Notes: a model not told the origin generated them from the sequence alone. Positions 32,824 through 41,516 are shown, counted from the stretch's first letter. The stretch: DNA of 56,571 bases from an uncultured Lachnospiraceae bacterium (GCA_910586955.1 CAJUMM010000007.1:1-56571), one strand, 5' to 3'. A program made the numbers and translations.

Positions 32824-34017
32824 CTAAACCACTGCCTTCATAATCTCAAATAGTTCCTGGGTATCCAGCCGCATAATACTGCCCACTGTCCCGTCTTTGT
32901 GGTAGCGGCGCACACGCTGGGCCAGCTTCCAAAGCACATCATCCGTAAGCTTCTCCTCCGGTACAAGCTCATGGAGTTTCTCCGGCATTCCCATTTCCCT
33001 GTAAAAATCCCGGGTAGCTTCAATCCCCAAAGGAATGACACTTTCCGGCTCCCTAAAATCATAGGGAATATTCCACACATGGGTAGCATATTTAATGAAG
33101 ATCTCCGGATACTCCCTGCAGACATATTCCATCCAAGCCGGAATTACGATGGCCATACCTGCGCCATGTACAATATTAAATTCTCCGGACAGTTCGTGTT
33201 CTATCATATGGGATGCCAAATCCATATCCCTTCCGGCCGCCAGAACCCCATTATTTGTTATGGTACTTAAATACATAAGATTTGCACGAATCTCATAATT
33301 ATCCGGTTCCTCCAGCACCTTGCGCCCATAATAAATACCGCTCCGCATAGCGGCCTCACACAGCTGATCCGTAAGCTCATTTCCACATCCTCTTACAAAA
33401 TAACGCTCCATAATGTGGGAAATCATATCCACTACACCGGCAGCCGTGATAAATGCCGGAAGGGTGTAGGTTACCGTGGGATCCAGAAAGGCCACTACCG
33501 GCCGGACAAATTCTGTATCTACCGCTCTCTTCAAATCCGGCTCCTTTGTGATAACCGAGCTGTTATTGGATTCGCTTCCGGTAGCAGGCAATGTCAGGAC
33601 TGCAGCCACAGGCAGCGCACGTTGTGGCATGGAGAGAGGCGCTTCCCCGTAAAAATCCCAGACATCTCCCTCATATACGGCGCCAAGAGCTATACATTTT
33701 GCAGAGTCTATGGTACTTCCCCCTCCCAATGCCACAATAAAATCAATCTGTTTCTCCTTGCACAGTGCAATGGCCTCTTTGGCTTTCTCCAGTTTCGGAT
33801 TGCTCTCAACTCCGCCCACTTCTTCCGCAAAAATTCCGGCTTCTATGAGAGATGTACGCACCTTCCCTAATACTCCTGTTTTACCAAGAACATCGCCGCC
33901 ATCGCAGTGGAGCAGTACACGGGAAGCTCCGTAGCCTTTTACAATTTCACCTACCCGCTCCAAAATCCCGGCTCCAAACTCAATCTTTGTCGTATTGCTT
34001 AATTGAAAACCATTCAT
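32824..34017 (-). CDS. Iron-containing alcohol dehydrogenase family protein
   Basis: This 397-residue NAD(P)-dependent dehydrogenase reduces an aldehyde or oxidises an alcohol. Seen are the dinucleotide loop GGGST at 98-102, SNPKL ahead of it, the metal-binding Asp of LDPTVTYTLP near 189 and His residues of DMISHIMERYF and DLASHMIEH, which together make the divalent metal site. The length is normal for the butanol-dehydrogenase-like branch. ATG 34017 has GGAGGG. It lies 47 bases after the binding-protein gene and 34 before the aldolase gene in one operon. The protein superfamily also includes dehydroquinate synthase, so cyclic substrates are conceivable, but its motifs are those of the alcohol dehydrogenases. 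Confidence 0.9.
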   Translation of the reverse strand: MNGFQLSNTTKIEFGAGILERVGEIVKGYGASRVLLHCDGGDVLGKTGVLGKVRTSLIEAGIFAEEVGGVESNPKLEKAKEAIALCKEKQIDFIVALGGGSTIDSAKCIALGAVYEGDVWDFYGEAPLSMPQRALPVAAVLTLPATGSESNNSSVITKEPDLKRAVDTEFVRPVVAFLDPTVTYTLPAFITAAGVVDMISHIMERYFVRGCGNELTDQLCEAAMRSGIYYGRKVLEEPDNYEIRANLMYLSTITNNGVLAAGRDMDLASHMIEHELSGEFNIVHGAGMAIVIPAWMEYVCREYPEIFIKYATHVWNIPYDFREPESVIPLGIEATRDFYREMGMPEKLHELVPEEKLTDDVLWKLAQRVRRYHKDGTVGSIMRLDTQELFEIMKAVV

Positions 34018-34064
34018 CTTTCACCCTCCGATACTATGAAATATCCGTCCCCATCTATGCCTCT

Positions 34065-35078
34065 CTATTCAATAATTCCGGATGTACGGTGCTTTTCCAC
34101 CCATTCCGAAGCATTCTCCTCATTGATCAAAACGCCGTCCACCAGTACATGGGCATCACTGATATCCTCTCCGGATGCAGCCTTTTCAATAATTTTCAAA
34201 CTCTCTCCCACAAGAGCATTGGCATCCTGCAGCATAGTCGCTGTCAAATCTCCCGCTTCAATGGCCAGGCAGGCATCTCCCAATCCGTCGAAACCAAAGG
34301 TATAAAACTCTGTTTTTCCTGCCAATTTTCCCGCCTCAGAAGCTCCCATAGCCATATCATCATTTACGGCGATAACTCCGGCCAAATCCGGATATATCTG
34401 CAGCCAGTCTTCTGTGTACCGCATGGCCTCGTCCTTCATCCAATTCCCGTACTGTGTGTCTATGATCGTAACATCCGGTCTCTTTTCTTCCAGGGTATCG
34501 ATCCACGCCTGATAACGGAATTCACTGTGCTGGTTCCCCGGCGTTCCTTTCAGAACACCTAATTTGGCGTTTTCAGGGAGAATGGTACAGGCGTATTCAG
34601 CCAGAATAGCAGCACTTGCATACATATCCCCGTCCACATAGGGGAGCACACCGTCATCGTCCATACGGGCTCCCACCGTAAGCACCGGTGTCCCTGATGA
34701 AACGGCATTGTTCAGCACCCCAAGAGCTAAGTTACTGTCATAGGGATAAAACAAAATCAAGTCTACCTGGGACGACATGGCCATTTCCACCATATCAATC
34801 TGCTTCTCCGCAGAATTTTCCGAATCAAAGGTTATAAAATCCAAATCCGGATAATCTTCCGCCACTTTCTTATCATATTCCTGCATAATCCAGCCCTGGA
34901 ACCGGTTTTCTTTTCCGATATTCACAAAACCCACTTTAAACTTCTTATCCCCGGTTTCCGGCGTCTCTGCCTGGCTGTTTCCCTCCGCCTGTTCCCCCTT
35001 TTGTCCTGCCGTTTTTGTTCCGCATCCTGCTGCCGCCAGCATAACCGTGATCAGTAACATTGCCCATACTTTTTTCAT
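34065..35078 (-). CDS. Sugar-binding lipoprotein of ABC importer (RbsB-like), LacI-linked operon
   Basis: The 337-residue lipoprotein has a signal peptide with AAAGC (Cys19), a Gly/Glu-rich linker and a type I sugar-binding domain starting KVGFVNIGKENRFQGW, with the VDLILFYPYDSN and GVIAVNDDMAMGAS regions. The binding pocket residues differ from ribose proteins. It should bind the imported compound at the cell surface. ATG 35078 has GGAGGG. It follows the permease by 54 bases. Confidence 0.92.
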   Translation of the reverse strand: MKKVWAMLLITVMLAAAGCGTKTAGQKGEQAEGNSQAETPETGDKKFKVGFVNIGKENRFQGWIMQEYDKKVAEDYPDLDFITFDSENSAEKQIDMVEMAMSSQVDLILFYPYDSNLALGVLNNAVSSGTPVLTVGARMDDDGVLPYVDGDMYASAAILAEYACTILPENAKLGVLKGTPGNQHSEFRYQAWIDTLEEKRPDVTIIDTQYGNWMKDEAMRYTEDWLQIYPDLAGVIAVNDDMAMGASEAGKLAGKTEFYTFGFDGLGDACLAIEAGDLTATMLQDANALVGESLKIIEKAASGEDISDAHVLVDGVLINEENASEWVEKHRTSGIIE

Positions 35079-35132
35079 ATCTTACCCTCCATGTTTGTTC
35101 TTCATTTATTTCATCTTCATCTGTAATACAAG

Positions 35133-36119
35133 CTACTTCTTTTTCTGCATTTTCCCAAAGATCCGGCCGGAATTGATATCAACCACCACTGCCAGAAGAA
35201 TAATGAGGCCTTTGACAATCTGCTGGGTAAAAGATTCAATTCCTTTCAGATTCATAATATTCTGCAGGATCCCTACCACCAGTCCGCCTACCAGCGTTCC
35301 CTGAATGGTACCGATTCCTCCAAGGAAACTGGTCCCTCCGATAATCGCTGCCGTAATGCCCTCAAACTCATATCCGTCTGCCGTATTTGGCATACCGGCA
35401 TTTAACCTGGACATTAAAACTACTCCCGCCAGGCCTACAATGGCACCGCTGAGCATAAATGTCCGGACAATTACCTTATCTACATGGATTCCGGACGCCG
35501 CAGCCGCTTTCTCATTTCCTCCCACTGCATAAATATATCTTCCATGGCAGGTCTTATTCAGCACCACCCACAAAACAAGTGCAACGACAATCACAATCAC
35601 CGCCGGAATCGGCAGCACATTCCCTACAGTCCCCTGGCCCAGTACCGAAAAGCTGCCTAAATTGTAAATATTATCGCCGTTTGTCAGCTGCAGTGTCAGG
35701 CCCCGGCTGATCTTCATCATAGCCAGTCCCACAATAAATGGCGGGACATTGCATTTTGTAATTACGGTTCCCATAATAAACCCGCAGCACATTCCCACTG
35801 CCATGCCCGCAAGAACGGAACAGAAAAGGGAGCCCGTGGCCAGATAAGTAAAACAGGCGATAATACCGCTCAATGCCACTACGGAACCGGCCGCCAGATC
35901 GATCTTATTCATAATAATAACGATTGTCTCCGCACAGCCAATCAAAATAATTACGGACATCTGGCGCAAAATATTTGCCTGGTTCGTAATTGTCAAAAAG
36001 GTCGGCTGGATAAGAGCGCTGACAATAATCATGCCTAGCAAAATAAAATAAATTCCCAGTCTCGAAACTGCAGAGGCTATCTCTCCCTGCCTGCTCTTTT
36101 GCTTTGTTTTCTCCGCCAT
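35133..36119 (-). CDS. Sugar ABC transporter permease (RbsC type), LacI-linked operon
   Basis: The 328-residue membrane protein has about ten helices, the family motif KIDLAAGSVVALSGI near residue 71 and AAIIGGTSFLGGIG near 258 (coupling loop). It starts four bases after the ATPase stop, with GGGAGGA as ribosome site. Confidence 0.92.
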   Translation of the reverse strand: MAEKTKQKSRQGEIASAVSRLGIYFILLGMIIVSALIQPTFLTITNQANILRQMSVIILIGCAETIVIIMNKIDLAAGSVVALSGIIACFTYLATGSLFCSVLAGMAVGMCCGFIMGTVITKCNVPPFIVGLAMMKISRGLTLQLTNGDNIYNLGSFSVLGQGTVGNVLPIPAVIVIVVALVLWVVLNKTCHGRYIYAVGGNEKAAAASGIHVDKVIVRTFMLSGAIVGLAGVVLMSRLNAGMPNTADGYEFEGITAAIIGGTSFLGGIGTIQGTLVGGLVVGILQNIMNLKGIESFTQQIVKGLIILLAVVVDINSGRIFGKMQKKK

Positions 36120-36123
36120 CCTG

Positions 36124-37614
36124 TCATCCTCCCGTAGCCAGCCGCATAATGGTCTCCTGGCTCATTTCTTCTTTTCCGATTTCCCCGGTTATCTTTCCCA
36201 TGCTCATAACATAAATCCGATCGCTGATCCCCAGCAATTCCGGCAGTTCCGAAGAAATCATCAAAATCGCCATTCCCTGACTGGCCAGTTGGATCAAATG
36301 GGAATAAATTTCAAACTTAGCGCCGATATCAATGCCTCTGGTTGGTTCGTCCACAATAAGAACCTCCGGCTCTGTCAGGAGCCATTTGGACAGTACTACC
36401 TTCTGCTGGTTTCCGCCGCTGAGATTTTCTATGGCCGTGTACCTGCTGGGAACTTTGATTTTAAACAAATCAATCATTTCATTTGCAGCCCTGGATTCTT
36501 CTCTCTTTTGCAGGAAACACCCCCGCATTCTTTTCTTTAAACTGGATATGGCAATATTCTCCTGCACAGCCCGCCGGGTAATAATCCCATACTCTCTCCG
36601 ATCCTCAGAAACCATTACAATCCCTTGTTTTACCGCATCCCAGGGATGTTCGATCCGGATCTCCTGTCCATTCAGAAGGAGGCTTCCCTTTTCATGGGGA
36701 TCCAGGCCGAAAACAGCCCGCGCCACCTCTGTCCTGCCCGCCCCCATCAAGCCTGACAAGCCCACGATTTCTCCCCGTCTGACCATCATATGGATCTCGG
36801 AAAAGCCCTTTCCGGAAAAGCCGCAAATCTCCAAGACCGCTTCCCCGGGCACATTGGTTTTTTGGGGATATGTATTTTCAAGCTTTCGCCCTACCATATA
36901 AGAAATCAGGGTGTCCGTATGGAACTCCGATGCAGGAGCCGAATGAACCACGGTGCCGTCCCGCAAAACCGTAATATCATCTGCAATTTTAAAAATTTCC
37001 TCCATACGGTGGGATATATAGATGATGCTGATATTCCGGTGCTTCAGCTCTTCAATCTTCCGGAAGAGAACTTCCACCTCCTTTTGGGTAATGGCAGAGG
37101 TAGGCTCGTCCATAATGATGAGGCTGGCGTCGCTGGATACCGCTTTTAAAATTTCAATCATCTGCATATCCGAAACGCTTAGATCTTTCATTTTCGTTCT
37201 CGGATCATAGGATAATCCCTCGTTTCTGATAAACTCCTCCGCTTTTCTATGGATTGTTTTTTTATCCAGCATCTGGAAAGAATTTCTGGGCTCCCTTCCC
37301 AAAAACATATTGTCTTCCACCGTCAAATGCGGTATAAAGTTAAGTTCCTGGAAAATCATAGAAATCCCAAGTTTCCTGGCCGAAACCGGATCCGAAATCT
37401 CAACCTCTTTTCCGTCAAACTTAATCTTTCCGCTGTCTGCCTTATAAAGCCCGTTGATGATTTTCATAAGGGTAGACTTCCCGGCTCCGTTTTCTCCTAC
37501 CAGTACATGTACCGTCCCCGGGCGTACACGAAAACTTACATCATCAAGGGCTTTGACACCCGGAAAGGATTTACTGATATGTTCCAGCTCTATGCGGTAC
37601 TCCTTCTCCTCCAT
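36124..37614 (-). CDS. Sugar ABC transporter ATPase, double domain (RbsA type), LacI-linked operon
   Basis: The 496-residue protein has two ATPase domains: the first with GENGAGKST and LSVSDMQM as variant signature, and MDEPTSA; the second with the weak Walker A GLMGAGRTE, LSGGNQQK and VDEPTRG. Both halves look intact for the family. ATG 37614 has a GGAATGGGATG context. It follows the AroE-like gene by 22 bases and precedes the permease by four. Confidence 0.93.
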   Translation of the reverse strand: MEEKEYRIELEHISKSFPGVKALDDVSFRVRPGTVHVLVGENGAGKSTLMKIINGLYKADSGKIKFDGKEVEISDPVSARKLGISMIFQELNFIPHLTVEDNMFLGREPRNSFQMLDKKTIHRKAEEFIRNEGLSYDPRTKMKDLSVSDMQMIEILKAVSSDASLIIMDEPTSAITQKEVEVLFRKIEELKHRNISIIYISHRMEEIFKIADDITVLRDGTVVHSAPASEFHTDTLISYMVGRKLENTYPQKTNVPGEAVLEICGFSGKGFSEIHMMVRRGEIVGLSGLMGAGRTEVARAVFGLDPHEKGSLLLNGQEIRIEHPWDAVKQGIVMVSEDRREYGIITRRAVQENIAISSLKKRMRGCFLQKREESRAANEMIDLFKIKVPSRYTAIENLSGGNQQKVVLSKWLLTEPEVLIVDEPTRGIDIGAKFEIYSHLIQLASQGMAILMISSELPELLGISDRIYVMSMGKITGEIGKEEMSQETIMRLATGG

Positions 37615-37636
37615 TCCATCCCATTCCTTTCATCAT

Positions 37637-38506
37637 TCAGGCGCTCCTGCTGCTTTTTACACCATAAACATCCATCAGTGCATTTGCCATTACATCCACA
37701 GGCGCCTCTAAGCCTGTCCAGATTTCAAAGGCAAATGCTCCCTGGTAAACCAGCATCTGCAGGCCGTTGAACACTCTGCAGTTTCTTTTCTCCGCCTCTT
37801 TCAAAAATCTTGTGGATACCTGATTGGGAATCACGTCACATACCACGATTTTGGGAGGCAGGGAATCATAATCCACATCCGGCAGCTCATTTGCATTTTC
37901 AAACCCGATAGAAGTGGCGTTGACAAACAAGTCCGTATCCTCCGGCACCAAAAAGGTTCCCTCCCAAAACACAAACTCTGCCTTTGTCTTTGTCTTGTCG
38001 TTCAACAGCTTTGTGAGCTCTTCTCCCTGTTCACGGACAATATTGACAATAACAATCTTGACAATGCCTGCTTTCGCCAGTTCCACAGAAATGGCCCTTG
38101 CAACGCCGCCGGCTCCAAGGATCACTGCTTTTTTCCCGGCAACCTCTACGCTGCCGTTTTTTAGATTCTGCATAAAACCTTTTCCGTCCGTATTTTCCCC
38201 ATACAGCCTGCCCTTTTTCCGGTAAACCGTGTTTACCGCCCCGATAATTGCTGCCGTATGGGAAATTTCATCCAGATACGGAAGCACATTCTGCTTATGC
38301 GGCATGGTAAGATTGATTCCGGAAAAATTCATTGCCCGCATACCCTCCATGGCCTGCTTTAACTCCGGCTCCTTTACCTGGACCGTAAGATACCTGTAGG
38401 GAATTTTGTAATAATCAAAGGCTGCCTGCTCAATGACTACAGACGGATTTTCATCTACCGGATCTCCAAATACCCCTACCAGCTTTTCCTGATAATTATT
38501 CCCCAT
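37637..38506 (-). CDS. AroE-like dehydrogenase (shikimate dehydrogenase family), shikimate-binding site altered
   Basis: The 289-residue protein has the shikimate dehydrogenase fold: catalytic Lys71 in NLTMPHK, IGAVNTV at 88-94, Asp107 in GENTDGKGF, and a Rossmann domain with GAGGVA at 131-136. However, the family's N-terminal Ser-x-Ser substrate motif (usually HSxSP before the MHN helix) is replaced by Asp-Glu-Asn-Pro-Ser at residues 18-22. So the catalytic pair is kept while the shikimate carboxylate-binding serines are not, pointing to another substrate. It is the first gene of an operon with a sugar-type importer, alcohol dehydrogenase and aldolase, not of an aromatic biosynthesis cluster. 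ATG 38506 has GGAGAGG. Probably oxidises the imported compound. Confidence 0.8.
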   Translation of the reverse strand: MGNNYQEKLVGVFGDPVDENPSVVIEQAAFDYYKIPYRYLTVQVKEPELKQAMEGMRAMNFSGINLTMPHKQNVLPYLDEISHTAAIIGAVNTVYRKKGRLYGENTDGKGFMQNLKNGSVEVAGKKAVILGAGGVARAISVELAKAGIVKIVIVNIVREQGEELTKLLNDKTKTKAEFVFWEGTFLVPEDTDLFVNATSIGFENANELPDVDYDSLPPKIVVCDVIPNQVSTRFLKEAEKRNCRVFNGLQMLVYQGAFAFEIWTGLEAPVDVMANALMDVYGVKSSRSA

Positions 38507-38531
38507 TCTTCCTCTCCTTTTACCTCCTTAC

Positions 38532-38546
38532 TTTACTTGATGTAAA
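38532..38546. promoter_or_regulatory. Operator-like inverted repeat at the start of the AroE-transport operon
   Basis: TTTAC and GTAAA flank five bases (TTTACTTGATGTAAA). It lies two bases past the -10 element, over the expected transcription start, where a LacI-family repressor would act. Confidence 0.55.
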
Positions 38547-38548
38547 AT

Positions 38549-38577
38549 ATGCTATCATTTAATTTTAATATTGTCAA
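38549..38577 (-). promoter_or_regulatory. Promoter of the AroE-transport operon
   Basis: On the minus strand TTGACA and TAGCAT are 17 bases apart, with the operator-like repeat just downstream. Confidence 0.7.
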
Positions 38578-38721
38578 TTTTAAATTTTAATATTTTATTT
38601 TTATGTATATTTTTAATAATTTTACTTCTATATTCGTTCGTTTTTACCTATTTTTTTGTTAAAAACTACTATTTTATAAAATCCCTCTTTAAGCACCACC
38701 GAATAGGACAAATCTTTTCAT

Positions 38722-38752
38722 GTAAAATTAACTAACAAAAATTTAATTTTAC
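38722..38752. promoter_or_regulatory. Second inverted repeat in the LacI control region
   Basis: GTAAAATTA at 38722-38730 and its exact complement TAATTTTAC at 38744-38752 flank 13 bases. The ATGTAAAAT half recurs at the first operator, suggesting a related binding site for lacI autoregulation or looping. Confidence 0.45.
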
Positions 38753-38816
38753 CATTTTCTTTTTTTTCCAACTGTGATATAGTAACTGTGAATACAGATA
38801 AAGGGGAATTTTGAAT

Positions 38817-39869
38817 ATGGCGACTTTAAAAGATGTTGCTGAAATGGCCCACGTGTCCATAGCAACGGCTTCTAATGTGATTACAGGCGCAAAAGCAGTA
38901 CGGCCGGAACTGGCTAAGCGTGTAGAGGAAGCAATCCGGGAGTTGAACTACAACACCATCCGGAAAAGCAAAAATGAAAAAAATAAATATACCAAAACCA
39001 TCGGCTTTATCGTCTCCCAATTAGACAGCATCTTCTTTCCTCTCGTCATCCTGGGCATTCAAAAAATTGCTGCGGAGAACGGATACAGCCTCACATTCTA
39101 TCCCACAAATTACAGCGGAGATCTGGAAAAAAAATATATCCGGAATCTGGTTAATAATAAAATAGACGGGATCATTCTGGACAGTGTTGTCTCCTATTCC
39201 GACGCTTCCTATTTTCAATACCTGTCACATCTTCAAGCCAATGGAAGACCTGTTCCTGTAGTGGGTATTCAAGGAGATTTAACGCCATACAACATTCCAT
39301 CCATAACATTAAACAGCATTTCCGGCGGTTATATGGCCACAGAACATTTGATCCAAAAAGGCTGTTCTAAAATCGCATGTATTACCGGTCCCCTTACTGC
39401 AAGCTGGGCCATAGATCGTTTGGAAGGATACAAGCAGTGCTTGTCCGACTATCACCTGCCTTTCAACAGCAGCTATGTGGCTGCCGGTGACTGCACCCCT
39501 ACCAGCGGTTATCTCCAGACAAACAGCCTTCTTCTGAATGCCGTAGATTTTGACGGTCTTTTTGCCCAAAACGATCTTATGGTCATCGGTGCGCTGAAAG
39601 CTTTGAAAGAAAAAAATATTCCTGTTCCGGAACAGATAAAAATTGTTGGATACGATAATATTTTCGTGGCTACCATCACGGAGCCTTCCATTACCTCCAT
39701 TCATATTCCCAAACAGCGTTTGGGAGAAGAAGCTGCAAGATGCCTGATCAACCGGATCGGTACGGCTCAGTCCGCTCCTGCAGAGCGGATCGAACTTCCG
39801 CTGACTCTTACCGAGCGGCAGACAACAAATAAAAACGTTCCTGAAAATTGGGATTTGTTTTTTGTTTAA
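38817..39869 (+). CDS. LacI-family transcriptional regulator
   Basis: The 350-residue protein has a LacI helix-turn-helix at residues 3-24 (TLKDVAEMAHVSIATASNVI), the hinge RVEEAIRELNYN and a type I sugar-binding-like effector domain (NKIDGIILDS, GSK-type GCSKIACITG, and FAQNDLMVIGALKAL). It diverges from the AroE-transport operon and most likely represses it until the imported compound or a product binds. ATG 38817 has AAGGGG ten bases upstream; a TTG two codons earlier is less likely. It ends at a hairpin shared with the opposing RsiV gene. Confidence 0.93.
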   Translation: MATLKDVAEMAHVSIATASNVITGAKAVRPELAKRVEEAIRELNYNTIRKSKNEKNKYTKTIGFIVSQLDSIFFPLVILGIQKIAAENGYSLTFYPTNYSGDLEKKYIRNLVNNKIDGIILDSVVSYSDASYFQYLSHLQANGRPVPVVGIQGDLTPYNIPSITLNSISGGYMATEHLIQKGCSKIACITGPLTASWAIDRLEGYKQCLSDYHLPFNSSYVAAGDCTPTSGYLQTNSLLLNAVDFDGLFAQNDLMVIGALKALKEKNIPVPEQIKIVGYDNIFVATITEPSITSIHIPKQRLGEEAARCLINRIGTAQSAPAERIELPLTLTERQTTNKNVPENWDLFFV

Positions 39870-39901
39870 AGAATAGAACTGTAGACTTTCCATAAAAGAA
39901 G

Positions 39902-39948
39902 AAAAACAGGAAAAAACCAGCCGGCAGTGAAGGTTTCTTCCTGTTTTT
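39902..39948. terminator. Bidirectional terminator between lacI and the RsiV-like gene
   Basis: AAAAACAGGAAAAAACC at 39902-39918 pairs over 17 bases (one mismatch) with the sequence at 39932-39948, with A and T runs outside. Confidence 0.85.
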
Positions 39949-39983
39949 CCTCTCTAAAATGAAACATTTAATAGAAAAATATT

Positions 39984-40922
39984 TTAGTTCCCCAAAAATC
40001 CTTCCAGCGCCAGCCCTTCCGTCACTTCTCCGGGAATCTCAAACTCCACGCTTCCCATGTATCCCGGGGCCACCTCATACTCATCAAAGACGATAACCAG
40101 ATTTCCCTTGTCATTCACATAGAAGGTGCTGTCCTCCCTGATGGACTGGAAATCCCACTCCGGCGTCCCGCTGTCCAGCCAGTAGCTAACCATCTCATCC
40201 GCCGCCATCTGTTCTTTCATCTGTTCCTTGATATTATCGGAGATAGGAGTGATAAAATCTGCATCCTCCCGGAATATTCCGGCCAGATCAATCATTTCCC
40301 CTGTCTGCTTATCTATATGATAGATTTTAACAAGCTGGGTGCCGCTTGCCATCACAAGAAGCTGATCAAAGCGGATAGAAAACAGGCGGTCATTGTCCGT
40401 AATCACTCTGTAGTCCAAATCCACAGACATATTCCCTTCCCCGTCTGCAGCCTCCACGTCTTTCTCATACTGGGCAATGATTTCGTCCGTATACTCTTCT
40501 ATGCTCTTGTTGATCTTTTCGGTGCTCTCCTCATTAACCGTTCCGTCCTCATTCTCCACGCTGATCTCGGGAATCTTTATATTGGCCTCCATATTGTTGG
40601 TGGAACTTTCGAACTCCCGGAAAGTCACCACCTTGGCAATGGAACCAATCAGGGGAATCTTCTCCATGGCATGTGCAATGGCAGCCCCCGAGTTGGCCAT
40701 TATGGTAATGGCCAGCAGGGCCGCAGCGGCTCCTCCGGCTACGCGCACTCCGTAGACCCTGATCTTTGATCTTCTCTTTCCTGAATTCTTCTCCATGATT
40801 TTCTCCTTTCTCTCCTCGTCCTTTGCCTTCCGGATTCCCATCTCCACTCTCTGGCGCAGCTCTTTTGGAATCCGAATCGTCTCATAATCCTGCTTCATTT
40901 CCTCCAGCCTTTTATCCTTCAC
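39984..40922 (-). CDS. RsiV-like anti-sigma factor (DUF3298/DUF4179 type)
   Basis: The 312-residue protein is a single-pass membrane anti-sigma factor: a short cytoplasmic N-terminal part rich in Lys/Glu (about 1-55, containing the sigma-binding segment), one membrane helix near 62-80, and an extracytoplasmic domain with the DUF3298-like VTDNDRLFSIRFDQL and DEYEVAPGYMGSVEFEIP signature. RsiV family members bind lysozyme and release their sigma factor by regulated proteolysis. The GTG start overlaps the end of the sigma gene by 11 bases. A role in lysozyme or envelope stress is inferred from the family. Confidence 0.85.
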   Translation of the reverse strand: MKDKRLEEMKQDYETIRIPKELRQRVEMGIRKAKDEERKEKIMEKNSGKRRSKIRVYGVRVAGGAAAALLAITIMANSGAAIAHAMEKIPLIGSIAKVVTFREFESSTNNMEANIKIPEISVENEDGTVNEESTEKINKSIEEYTDEIIAQYEKDVEAADGEGNMSVDLDYRVITDNDRLFSIRFDQLLVMASGTQLVKIYHIDKQTGEMIDLAGIFREDADFITPISDNIKEQMKEQMAADEMVSYWLDSGTPEWDFQSIREDSTFYVNDKGNLVIVFDEYEVAPGYMGSVEFEIPGEVTEGLALEGFLGN

Positions 40923-41406
40923 AGAGCATCTCTCCTTCCGTCAGTTCCATTTTCAGCTTCTTTAAACTCCGGTACAATATGGTTTTCACTGTGTTGACAT
41001 TTTCACAGAGGGTTTCGGCAATCTCTGTCAGTTTCTGCTCCTCAAAGAAACGTAAAACCACCACCGCCCGCTCTCTTTCGTCCAGGATTTTTAAAGCCTC
41101 CAGGGTATCAAAATCCCGGTACACATCCTCCCGTCCCGTCTCGCAAAAACCATCTACGGAAATTTCCCTCTGGTTTTTCCTGATAAAATCCACCGCCGTA
41201 TTCATGACGATCCGCCACAGCCAGGTCTTAATGTACTCTTCCCCCTTTACGCCTGCAGCGCCCTTCATAGCTCTGTAAACGCTCTCCTGCACAATGTCCA
41301 GAGCGTCCTCCTCATTTCTCACATAGGTATATGCAAGACGGTACATTGCTTCGTAGGAGTCAAGCACCTGCTCTTCCACTTTCTTCTGCAGGATTTCCTT
41401 TTTCAT
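40912..41406 (-). CDS. ECF RNA polymerase sigma factor (SigV-like)
   Basis: The 164-residue protein has sigma region 2 (YRLAYTYVRNEEDALDIVQESVYRAMKG, with the -10 recognition helix) and region 4 (LTEIAETLCENVNTVKTILYRSLKKL, -35 recognition), without regions 1 and 3, as in extracytoplasmic-function sigma factors. It is co-transcribed with its RsiV-like anti-sigma factor and has a candidate autoregulated promoter just upstream. ATG 41406 has a GGGGGA site. Target genes are unknown; envelope or lysozyme resistance genes are expected by family. Confidence 0.9.
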   Translation of the reverse strand: MKKEILQKKVEEQVLDSYEAMYRLAYTYVRNEEDALDIVQESVYRAMKGAAGVKGEEYIKTWLWRIVMNTAVDFIRKNQREISVDGFCETGREDVYRDFDTLEALKILDERERAVVVLRFFEEQKLTEIAETLCENVNTVKTILYRSLKKLKMELTEGEMLCEG

Positions 41407-41429
41407 CTCTTTTCCCCCTTTCTATCTAT

Positions 41430-41457
41430 TAGACGCAGCACCTTTTCAAAAAGTTTT
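41430..41457 (-). promoter_or_regulatory. Candidate ECF-type autoregulated promoter of the sigma factor
   Basis: On the minus strand AAAAC then TTTTT is followed 17 bases later by CGTCTA, the typical -35 AAC and -10 CGTC of ECF sigma promoters, 24 bases before the start codon. The -35 lacks the common TG at its left end. Confidence 0.5.
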
Positions 41458-41470
41458 GCTTTTTCCGGCC

Positions 41471-41516
41471 AAAATAAAAAGCTCTGCAGGAACACCTTCC
41501 CGTCCCCGCAGAGCTT
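41471..41516 (-). terminator. Terminator of the dicarboxylate symporter gene
   Basis: AAGCTCTGC (41479-41487) and GCAGAGCTT (41508-41516) form a perfect stem, followed on the minus strand by TTTTTATTTT. Confidence 0.85.

Larger units (their letters stand above)
38507..38816. other. AT-rich divergent control region of the LacI-linked operon
   Basis: This 310-base gene-free stretch holds the operon promoter (38549-38577), an operator-like site at its start (38532-38546) and a second inverted repeat (38722-38752) nearer lacI. The bases 38578-38720 are extremely AT-rich with T runs and no clear element. Confidence 0.75.

Noticed and set aside
38578..38720. Possible short genes in the AT-rich lacI upstream region
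   Set aside because: Only tiny frames without ribosome sites are present; the sequence is T-rich control DNA.
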